NCBI RefSeq assembly: GCF_009725995.1
Contig: NZ_RCNS01000004.1
Coordinates: forward strand, 186,001 to 250,000
Direction: 5' to 3'
Origin: Zobellia laminariae
Lineage (GTDB): Bacteria; Bacteroidota; Bacteroidia; Flavobacteriales; Flavobacteriaceae
Length of the DNA: 64,000 nucleotides
In this document: positions 41,901-48,727 of the stretch, piece after piece
Numbering within the stretch: position 1 is the first letter of the stretch
Layout of the letters: each line of letters begins with the position of its first letter
Notes under the pieces: generated by a model
Database searches by the model: none
What the model saw: only the letters and a program-made list of their open reading frames with translations
Told to the model about the DNA's origin: nothing
Position numbers and translations under genes: made by a program

Positions 41901-43082
41901 AATTTGCTATCTAACGCTTTTAAAGTTACGCCTGAAGGGGGTACGGTTCTAGTTAATGTGGAACAAAAGGAAAACCATGTTGAGTTTTCGGTATCGGATA
42001 CGGGGCCTGGTCTAAAGAAAGGGGAGCAGGATAAGTTATTCGAAAGATTTTATCAGGCAGAACCTTTTAAGAAAGGATTTTATAACGGCACGGGAATAGG
42101 GTTGGAATTGGTTCATAATTTTGTCAAACTACACAGTGGCAATGTAGAGGTCAATAGCGAATTGAATATGGGAACAACCTTTACTGTCTCCCTTCCTCTA
42201 GGAAACGAACATTTTAAAGCTTCTGAAATCCTAAAGGAGAATAATAGGCCATCGTCATTTAAGCAAGAATTAATTAAATCCAGTTTTGTTCCAGTAGAAA
42301 ACACTCCAACTCTATCTAATAAGACTGCAAAAACCTTACTTATCGTTGAAGATGATGCGGAACTTCGGAATTATTTAAGAACAGAGTTTAAGAGCCAGTA
42401 CAAAATCCTTATCGCAAAGAATGGTAAGGAAGGTTTGCGAATAGCTTTGGAAATGCTTCCTGATGTTATTATGACAGATGTTGTTATGCCGGAAATGAAC
42501 GGATATGATTTCTGTGAAGCCATACGAACGGATATCAAAACCAGTCATATTCCTATAATGATGATTACCGCTAAATCTAAAGTGGACAATAGAATTTCGG
42601 GTATAGAGAAAGGTGCGGATGTTTATTTGGAAAAACCGTTTGATATGAAATTGGTGCAACAGCATCTTAAGCAGCTAATTCATAGTAGGGAGGTGATTTA
42701 TAAGAAGTATTTTAAATCTATGGGAGAGATTCAGGCTGATACTAATATTACATCTTTGGATAAAGCCTTTGTTGAAAAAGCGGTAAACTATATCCATGAG
42801 AATATCACTAACCCAAATCTTGGAGTGGAGTCGTTGGCGTCACATTTAAATTTGAGTAGAAGTCAGTTGTATAGAAAAGTAAAAGGGTTAACCAATCAAA
42901 CGGCTAACGAATTTATTAGAAACCAAAGACTGCAAATAGCCAAGAAGCTTCTTGAAAATGGGAATACAGATATAGCTGATGTCTGTAACAACGTGGGTAT
43001 TTCTTCTACCACCTACTTCTCACAAAGATTTAAGGATTACTTTGGGATTGCTCCATCGGAAGTTAAGAGTAATAAGGTCTAA
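38964..43082 (+). CDS. Hybrid two-component system sensor/regulator (HTCS) of the PUL
   Basis: 1372 residues spanning the inner membrane. Signal peptide (ends CHLTAQ); a periplasmic sensor of about 14 two-component regulator propeller repeats (30-700, repeated signatures such as GFVWIGTHGAGVYRYD, KLWIGMDGGGIDVLD); a Y_Y_Y domain (about 715-790, YLDGYETDWNFVD...YTNLDAGHYIFKVKAANSDGVWS); one membrane helix (about 805-825). Inside: HisKA with His865 (FTNVAHEFSSPLTLIL), an ATPase domain (NLLSNAFKVTPEGG, DTGPGL, GTGIGLELV), a receiver with Asp1172 (VIMTDVVMPEMNG) and a C-terminal AraC helix-turn-helix (LASHLNLSRSQLYRKVKGLT). The sensor binds oligosaccharide and activates the downstream susCD genes. 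Confidence 0.96.
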   Translation: MKKALLLFICFLGVLTCHLTAQEVRPKLDFYKIKDGISQVGVHTIAQDNNGFVWIGTHGAGVYRYDGMDYVSYRPKDINHKTLNSSFVYCTFLDKQNRLWAGTNIGLALYDRENDEFRHMPLVSKENLEYGNVGIISLQGDGKGSLFMGTGEQGVYVMDLDTLTIEELSFNNPNTDTYLAVNEIKITDSGVIYAATSGGLLEVDPRNKRVDFALFRDGNEARTIAAGIQSLFIDSDNTIWAGSISNGVYRVQLPSDSQTPTVENFEVTSNNIFAIVETPYGEILLGTENDGLYNLNKNGEVIHHYLFDKNDEKSILSNSVWSLYVDEDERIWMGFYNRGVVVHDKFHNKFSEIQSIYNKSNSLQISSVTSIIGDDEGKLWIGMDGGGIDVLDKSTNHFIHINTGVRSEYTGLTSDYIQSLFIDSHQNIWVGSWDKGLFFLKKGTKKFINYKFPIVRNRKGSSAIMTFAEDATGKVWIGTFNQGLYSFQLDDKKETHINSSSFEFHDLAGEYINKVEVDAQNTIWVATTNGLFKLEKKEDRSYKTVYMNDYISADKTISLTYYDIVSLYAADDNILWAGTRGIGLLGFDTQDNSATWYNNSNGLSMPNIIGIVGDSNGNLWLDGNSGLILFDVEANEFTKFTKNDGLVSNDYNKNAVYKDNDGKLYFGGTEGIDYFNPNNINILETPPQVYLKNLKLFNETVQPLAKESPLEKVLSQTDSITLNSKQSVFTIEYSGINYTRAEENQYAYYLDGYETDWNFVDKVRSATYTNLDAGHYIFKVKAANSDGVWSKTPKTLYIEVLPPWWKSNWAMLVYVLIVLALLGLLRQFEKKRIIDKQQVENERQKRVREEELHKERIQFFTNVAHEFSSPLTLILNPIKDIISDTDNSFSNRLKVKHATIYKNTERLIRLINELLDFSKLESDKIKIHASNINVVPFVKGIVDHFKEEAFSNHIDLKVNSNKDVIRIWADEGMLEKIIFNLLSNAFKVTPEGGTVLVNVEQKENHVEFSVSDTGPGLKKGEQDKLFERFYQAEPFKKGFYNGTGIGLELVHNFVKLHSGNVEVNSELNMGTTFTVSLPLGNEHFKASEILKENNRPSSFKQELIKSSFVPVENTPTLSNKTAKTLLIVEDDAELRNYLRTEFKSQYKILIAKNGKEGLRIALEMLPDVIMTDVVMPEMNGYDFCEAIRTDIKTSHIPIMMITAKSKVDNRISGIEKGADVYLEKPFDMKLVQQHLKQLIHSREVIYKKYFKSMGEIQADTNITSLDKAFVEKAVNYIHENITNPNLGVESLASHLNLSRSQLYRKVKGLTNQTANEFIRNQRLQIAKKLLENGNTDIADVCNNVGISSTTYFSQRFKDYFGIAPSEVKSNKV

Positions 43083-43379
43083 CTACATCACCTATTTGCT
43101 TATTAATAGACTTGTGAATTCTTGTTTATTACAGACATGGGCCTTTGTCCTTTTGTATCCTATGGGGTCTTTTAGTGTAATAAAGATTCGGGTACTATAT
43201 TGTTTAAAGAACCTTTACGTTTATCCTTAACAACTCAGGTAAGATATGATTTCCTATAAACTATGCGTGGGTTTTGCTTTGTTGGTAAGACACCTTAAAA
43301 CTGATTTCGTTAAAAATTTACTTTCCTCAGCCTTTTAATTAATAAGGTGACCATACGGGCGTGGGTTCTATTACGAGCT

Positions 43380-43418
43380 AATTTCACAGATGTTGCATGA
43401 AATTTCACAAATGTTGCA
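43380..43418 (+). promoter_or_regulatory. Candidate HTCS binding site: 18-bp direct repeat with 21-bp period
   Basis: AATTTCACAGATGTTGCA (43380-43397) and AATTTCACAAATGTTGCA (43401-43418) differ at one base and start 21 bp apart, two helical turns. AraC-family activators commonly bind such same-face direct repeats. It lies about 290 bases before susC and after the gene for an AraC-type HTCS. Confidence 0.55.
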
Positions 43419-43524
43419 ATATGCATCAAACGAAGAATAATTGCAACAAATAGAAGATTAGTGGCATCATCCATGTTTTTATTTATTTGATTTTTTTTTA
43501 ACATTTACCACTGGAAATTAACAA

Positions 43525-43687
43525 TTATCTAACGCTCGATTAAGAATTTGAAAAGCTGTTAAGATTTATTTATGATTTTCAAGTGGCTTTTTTGCTTTGC
43601 CAACTACAGTAGGTCTTGAAAATAGATTGATGTTTTGATAATAATAAAAAGTTACGGCACCTAAGTTATCTAGAGCTCAATTAAGAA
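43525..43687 (+). repeat. Imperfect 22-bp direct repeat pair upstream of susC
   Basis: TTATCTAACGCTCGATTAAGAA (43525-43546) and TTATCTAGAGCTCAATTAAGAA (43666-43687) match at 19 of 22 positions, 141 bp apart. The second copy ends 23 bases before the susC ATG, in the region expected to hold the ribosome binding site and leader. Confidence 0.6.
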
Positions 43688-43710
43688 ATATCAATCCACA
43701 TTACAGCGGT

Positions 43711-46700
43711 ATGAAAAAACGGATTCCTTGTACAAAACAGTCTATATTTTGCTTTCATTTTTTAAAGAAAATGAGACTATTAGTAGTGTTTATTTTGCTT
43801 TCTCCTATAGTGCTCGCTGCAAATGACTATCCACAAAATATAGTTACTGTAACTGGTAATATATCCGAAGCGGATACCGGTCAACCAATTATTGGAGCTA
43901 GTATATTGGAACAAGGAACTACAAATGGTGTAATGACCGATTTTGATGGAAACTATACAATTAATGTTCCTGAAGATGCAAGTTTAACGGTGAGTTACAT
44001 TGGCTATGCAAAACAAACCATTAAAGTTTCTGGACGCACGGAAGTAGATATTGTTATGCAAAGTGAAGCATCTGAGCTAGACGAGGTTGTTGTAGTAGGT
44101 TATGGTACACAGACTAAAGAAAGCGTTGTTGGTTCAATAGCACAGGTTTCTGGTGCGGATTTAATGCAGTCGGGTGGTGTTTCTACGGTTGGTCAGGCAT
44201 TAACAGGTCGTTTGCCAGGTGTAACAACAGTATCTTCAACAGGTAGACCGGGAGATGAATCTCCTCAAATATTTATACGTGGCCAAAGCTCATGGAACGG
44301 TGGTGGACAACCTTTGATATTGGTAGACGGTATTGAGCGGAGTATGAATGATATAGACTCTGGCGATATTGAAAGTCTTTCGGTTCTCAAAGATGCATCC
44401 GCAACGGCAGTATTTGGGGTTAAGGGAGCTAATGGTGTAATACTGATTACAACAAAAAGAGGTAAGGAAGGAAAGGCGCAACTTTCCCTTACGGCAAGCT
44501 CCGCTATTAAGACTTTGTCTAGAATCCCTGAAAAATATGATTCGTATAATAGTTTGCATGTGGCTAATGAAGCTATTGAAAGAACGGTTCCTGTTCGTGA
44601 AGAAGCTTGGAGGAATTATACACCCGTAGATATTATTGAAAAATATCGTAATCCGGCCAATGAGCTAGAAAGAAGTATCTATCCAGATGTTGATTGGGTA
44701 GATGTAATGCAAAAAGATTTCGCAACAGATTATAGATTGAATTTTTCAGTGGCTGGAGGAACAAAATCTGTTAAATATTTTGGAGCACTTTCCTATCAGC
44801 ATGTGGGTGATATTTTTGATGCGGGAAGTCTTAATAATGGACGAGATTATACGCCCAATTTTAACTATGACAGATTCAATTATAGAAGTAATATAGATTT
44901 TGATATTACACCCACAACACGTTTGTCGGTTAACCTTTCTGGTTACTACGGTCTACAGAATTCTAACCAAGCGGATCCACAATTATTATACAGTAGCATC
45001 TATTCATTAGCACCTAACTTATATACACCTATTTATGAAGATGGTACTTACGGCAGGGCTGTTACAGAGAATTTTGAGTTAAGTAATCCTGCCGTAATAT
45101 TAACGGCTAAAGGTTTTACTAAAAATCATCGTGTTCAAGTGAACAGTGATTTTGTTTTAGATCAAAAACTAGATTTTCTTCTAAAAGGTTTGAGTTTTAC
45201 AGGTCGTTTGTCTTATGATAACAACTTTAGAGGAGGGGGCGGAGTTGTGGAAGACAATCCTGGTGGTCTGGATAACGTAGTGTATAAAATTTATGATCAA
45301 GATGGGTCTGCCCAATTAGTTTCGCCGGTTGGAACAAATCAGTTCGATTTTGTTTTGAATCCATGGGAACGTGACGGTCTTACCATTCAAGATTGGGAAA
45401 CGAGCAGACGGTTGTTCTATCAGCTTTCATTGAACTATAACAGAACGTTTGCAGAAAAGCACAATACCACCATATTAATGTTGATGAATAGGGAGGAATA
45501 TGCCATTGGTAGTATGTTTCCGAGGTACCGTGAGGATTGGGTTGCACGTGCTACATATAATTATGACGGACGTTATTTTATTGATGTAAACGGAGCTTAC
45601 AATGGTTCGGAGAAGTACGGGCCAGGTTATAAATTTGAGCTGTTCCCATCAGTTGCTTTAGGTTGGATGTTAAGTAATGAACCTTTCATGGAGTCAGCAA
45701 CTTGGTTGGACAAGTTTAAAATTAGAGGTTCTTATGGGGTTGTTGGTGATGATAGTGCAGGTGAGAGATGGGCTTATCTTTCGCAATGGTCTAGTGGAGG
45801 AAGCGCTTTTTTGAACAATGTAAGTCCTTATGGCACGCGTTCGCCATATACCTTTAGGATGGAGGATATAATTGGTAATCCTAATCTCCAGTGGGAAACA
45901 TCTGAAAAAGCGAATATAGGTTTTGAGTTATCGGTTCTTAAAAATAGTCTTTCTTTAGAGGTCGATGTTTTTAAAGAGGACCGTCATGATATAATTGTAC
46001 CGGCCGATTCCCGAAGTGTCCCCAGCTTTTTCGGCTTTCAACCTGCTGATTTTAATATTGGGGAGACCACAGTTGAAGGAATTGAAGTTTCCTTGGACTA
46101 TAAAAAACAGTTGACCCAAAACTGGGACATCTGGTCCAACTTCGCCTTTACAAAAGCAAGGGATGAAATTATCTATAAAGAGGACCCCCTGTTAAAGCAG
46201 AGCTATCAAAAAGAAGAAGGTTTTGCCATTGGTCAACCTAGAGTGAATATTAGAGGCGATATATTGCAGTCTTGGGATGATGTGTACGGTGCAACGCCTC
46301 AAGAGAACAGCCAAGAAACCAGACGCCCTGGCTATTATGATGAAATAGATTATAACGGAGATGGGGTAGTAAATAGTGATGATGCAGTTCCTTTTGGTTA
46401 TACCGTAAGACCACAGAACACTTATAACCTCACGTTGGGTACCGGGTACAAAAACCTATCGTTTATGGTTCAGTTTTACGGTGTGAACAATGCTACTAAA
46501 TATTACCAAGATAGAAGTTTCATACTAGAGACCCCTTTGTTCTTTGAGGAGAAATCTGATTATTGGAGTGTTGATAATCCAGACGGAGAGGAAGTACTTC
46601 CCGCTTGGTTGGGTACGGGAGGGGCAACCGATCCGTATAGAAATTGGTATGATGCTTCATTCGTACGACTTAAAAATATTGAATTGGCCTATACTTTTAA

Positions 46701-46869
46701 AACGGAAAACGGAAGTAGTTATAGGGTTTATGTTAGTGGTAACGATTTGGCTTACTGGTCAGATTTACCTGATGATAGACAGGATAATACAGGTGAAACG
46801 GCCTCCGAATATAGAGGTGATTACCCTACGTTCAAAAGATATAACATAGGGTTAAACATTAACTTTTAA
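43711..46869 (+). CDS. SusC-like TonB-dependent outer-membrane transporter (first pair)
   Basis: 1052 residues. After a 20-residue basic leader comes the signal sequence (MRLLVVFILLSPIVLAAND); an internal ATG at residue 21 is a possible start. A carboxypeptidase regulatory-like domain (about 48-130, VTGNISEADTGQPIIGASILEQGTTNGVMTDFDGNYTI), the TonB-linked motif SELDEVVVVGYGTQTKESVVGSIAQVSG and the plug (FIRGQSSWNGGGQPLILVDGIE...LKDASATAVFGVKGANGVILITTKRG) precede the barrel. It forms the barrel of a SusCD pedal-bin transporter that imports oligosaccharides. SusD follows after 11 bases. Confidence 0.96.
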   Translation: MKKRIPCTKQSIFCFHFLKKMRLLVVFILLSPIVLAANDYPQNIVTVTGNISEADTGQPIIGASILEQGTTNGVMTDFDGNYTINVPEDASLTVSYIGYAKQTIKVSGRTEVDIVMQSEASELDEVVVVGYGTQTKESVVGSIAQVSGADLMQSGGVSTVGQALTGRLPGVTTVSSTGRPGDESPQIFIRGQSSWNGGGQPLILVDGIERSMNDIDSGDIESLSVLKDASATAVFGVKGANGVILITTKRGKEGKAQLSLTASSAIKTLSRIPEKYDSYNSLHVANEAIERTVPVREEAWRNYTPVDIIEKYRNPANELERSIYPDVDWVDVMQKDFATDYRLNFSVAGGTKSVKYFGALSYQHVGDIFDAGSLNNGRDYTPNFNYDRFNYRSNIDFDITPTTRLSVNLSGYYGLQNSNQADPQLLYSSIYSLAPNLYTPIYEDGTYGRAVTENFELSNPAVILTAKGFTKNHRVQVNSDFVLDQKLDFLLKGLSFTGRLSYDNNFRGGGGVVEDNPGGLDNVVYKIYDQDGSAQLVSPVGTNQFDFVLNPWERDGLTIQDWETSRRLFYQLSLNYNRTFAEKHNTTILMLMNREEYAIGSMFPRYREDWVARATYNYDGRYFIDVNGAYNGSEKYGPGYKFELFPSVALGWMLSNEPFMESATWLDKFKIRGSYGVVGDDSAGERWAYLSQWSSGGSAFLNNVSPYGTRSPYTFRMEDIIGNPNLQWETSEKANIGFELSVLKNSLSLEVDVFKEDRHDIIVPADSRSVPSFFGFQPADFNIGETTVEGIEVSLDYKKQLTQNWDIWSNFAFTKARDEIIYKEDPLLKQSYQKEEGFAIGQPRVNIRGDILQSWDDVYGATPQENSQETRRPGYYDEIDYNGDGVVNSDDAVPFGYTVRPQNTYNLTLGTGYKNLSFMVQFYGVNNATKYYQDRSFILETPLFFEEKSDYWSVDNPDGEEVLPAWLGTGGATDPYRNWYDASFVRLKNIELAYTFKTENGSSYRVYVSGNDLAYWSDLPDDRQDNTGETASEYRGDYPTFKRYNIGLNINF

Positions 46870-46880
46870 TATAGTAGACA

Positions 46881-48689
46881 ATGCGTAAGATATTCAAACT
46901 GGTATTAGGAATATGTTTTCTGGGAATATTCGCCTCTTGTGAAGATTACCTAGATAAATCAATAGAGACGGAACTAACGGAAGAAGAAGTCTTTAAGAAT
47001 TTTGACAGTGCCCAAGGCTTTGTGGAAGAAATGTATGCCATGATTGTGGATTACAGTACGGCCGCCCACTGGCAACACTTTCACTGTTATGCAGAAGATG
47101 CCGTTGGTATTGATACGTGGCAATTTGATTATGCCATAGATGAAGGGCGTTACTGGGAATGGCAAAGAAGTGGTGCAGGAAGTATGTTTGACGGTAATAC
47201 CAATACCGATGCAGAATTACCTTTTGACAGGGCTAAGTTGTGGCCTAGTAGTTGGGCAGGCCTTCGGAAATCCAATATAGTTATTGCGGATGCGGATAGT
47301 TTAATGACGGGTGCCAACCAAATAGAGAAAGATGTGGTTTTGGGGCAAGCTTATTTTTTCAGGGCCTTCTTTCATCATGAAATTATGAAATTTTGGGGTA
47401 GTATTCCTTATATAGACCGTGTTTTAGAGGATGATTGGAAATTAGAAAGACCTACGGAATGGTCCGAAACTGCACTTAAAATAGACGAGGATTTTCAAAG
47501 AGCTGTTGATTTGTTACCGGTTGATTGGGACGACCCTGATTTTGAGCCTGGATTAAAATCAAGAGGAGAAAATATGTTCAGGCTTACAAAAGGAGCCGCC
47601 TTGTCCTTAAAAGCAAAGAACTTGCTCTATGCAGCCAGTCCTCTAATGCAAAATAGTAGTAGTACGTATGATTATGACGTAGAATTGGCAAAGCGTGCTG
47701 CGGATACCTTTGCAGAGGTGCTTAAAATGTCCAGATATAGTTTAACACCTTGGGATGAGTACGAAAGTGTTTTCTATTCTACGCAGGGGAGATACCCTTA
47801 TTCTTCGGAATATATTTTTAGTCAGGCAGGTTCTGTTGGTTGGTTTCAAAATTTTCTATCAACAAACTGGCAGTTGGGGGCAATTGGTCAAAATAACCTC
47901 GCCTCGTTTCCTACCCACAATTATATTGAGGACAATTTTGGAATGAGCGATGGATTGTCTTGTGAGGACAGCCCATTGTATGACCCGGCCAACCCTTGGG
48001 AGAATAGAGATCCAAGGCTTTACAAATGGCTTGTTTTAGATGGTGACCAAATGGTAGAGAACCTTGGTGCCGCTACCGGCGAAAATGAAGTACATCGTTA
48101 TGCTCAATTCTATAGGGAAGGTGCACACCGCTATCCAAATAAGGGTAATGGTTCAAGAACAGGCTATGTAGCTAAGAAATGGTTTCCTGTAGGATTCAAC
48201 AATTTTGATAATCAAGGTGTATTCGCATGGCGTCTGCACGTACGATTAACAGATGTGTACTTAATGTACGCAGAAGCGGCATTGGTAGCTTATGGAACCA
48301 ATGGAAAACCACAAGGGTTCGAATTATCCGCATTAGATGCCATTAATAAAATCAGAGAGCGTGCGGTGCCGGATGGTAGCTTAAACGTAAAGCCGGAATA
48401 CCTTGTTAGTGATAACGCTTTTATGGATGAAATAAGAAGGGAGCGGGCTGTAGAACTATCCTATGAATCTCATCGTTGGATGGATGTTAGAAGATGGAAG
48501 TTGGGTACCCAAGAAAAGTACAAACTCAAAACAGAGATAATTTTTGACCGTAATGCCGAAGGCAAACCAATAAATTTTGTTGAAAGGGTTTTAAGAACCA
48601 AAGTTTTTGAGGATAAGCACTATTGGTTGCCTTTTCCAAAAAACGATACTGAAATATATGAAGGTTTCCCGCAAAACCCAGGTTGGTAA
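46881..48689 (+). CDS. SusD-like substrate-binding lipoprotein (first pair; RagB/SusD family)
   Basis: 602 residues. Lipid cysteine Cys20 in FASCEDYLDKS, the usual SusD start. The TPR-like alpha-helical core includes AYFFRAFFHHEIMKFWGSIPYIDR, LTKGAALSLKAKNLLYAASPLM and, near the C-terminus, RLTDVYLMYAEAAL, DAINKIRERAVPDGS, FMDEIRRERAVELSYESHRWMDVRRWKLG and FPKNDTEIYEGFPQNPGW. It caps the partner SusC at the cell surface and binds the glycan. It is followed by the second SusC after 38 bases. Confidence 0.96.
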   Translation: MRKIFKLVLGICFLGIFASCEDYLDKSIETELTEEEVFKNFDSAQGFVEEMYAMIVDYSTAAHWQHFHCYAEDAVGIDTWQFDYAIDEGRYWEWQRSGAGSMFDGNTNTDAELPFDRAKLWPSSWAGLRKSNIVIADADSLMTGANQIEKDVVLGQAYFFRAFFHHEIMKFWGSIPYIDRVLEDDWKLERPTEWSETALKIDEDFQRAVDLLPVDWDDPDFEPGLKSRGENMFRLTKGAALSLKAKNLLYAASPLMQNSSSTYDYDVELAKRAADTFAEVLKMSRYSLTPWDEYESVFYSTQGRYPYSSEYIFSQAGSVGWFQNFLSTNWQLGAIGQNNLASFPTHNYIEDNFGMSDGLSCEDSPLYDPANPWENRDPRLYKWLVLDGDQMVENLGAATGENEVHRYAQFYREGAHRYPNKGNGSRTGYVAKKWFPVGFNNFDNQGVFAWRLHVRLTDVYLMYAEAALVAYGTNGKPQGFELSALDAINKIRERAVPDGSLNVKPEYLVSDNAFMDEIRRERAVELSYESHRWMDVRRWKLGTQEKYKLKTEIIFDRNAEGKPINFVERVLRTKVFEDKHYWLPFPKNDTEIYEGFPQNPGW

Positions 48690-48727
48690 TTAAAACTGTT
48701 TTCACCACTAGTCAATAACCATATTTT

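Larger units (their letters stand above)
43083..43710. other. Long intergenic region between HTCS and the first susC
   Basis: 628 bases without a convincing gene. It holds a 21-bp-phased direct repeat (43380-43418) and a second, more distant imperfect repeat pair (43525-43546 and 43666-43687), described separately. A 64-codon frame on the minus strand (43310-43504) overlaps the direct repeat and is not supported. I see no strong terminator after the HTCS gene and no exact TAnnTTTG box before susC, which fits activator-dependent transcription. Confidence 0.6.

Noticed and set aside
43310..43504. 64-codon minus-strand frame in the HTCS-susC gap
   Set aside because: Sequence resembles no protein, overlaps the direct repeats, and has no promoter; the region is better read as regulatory.
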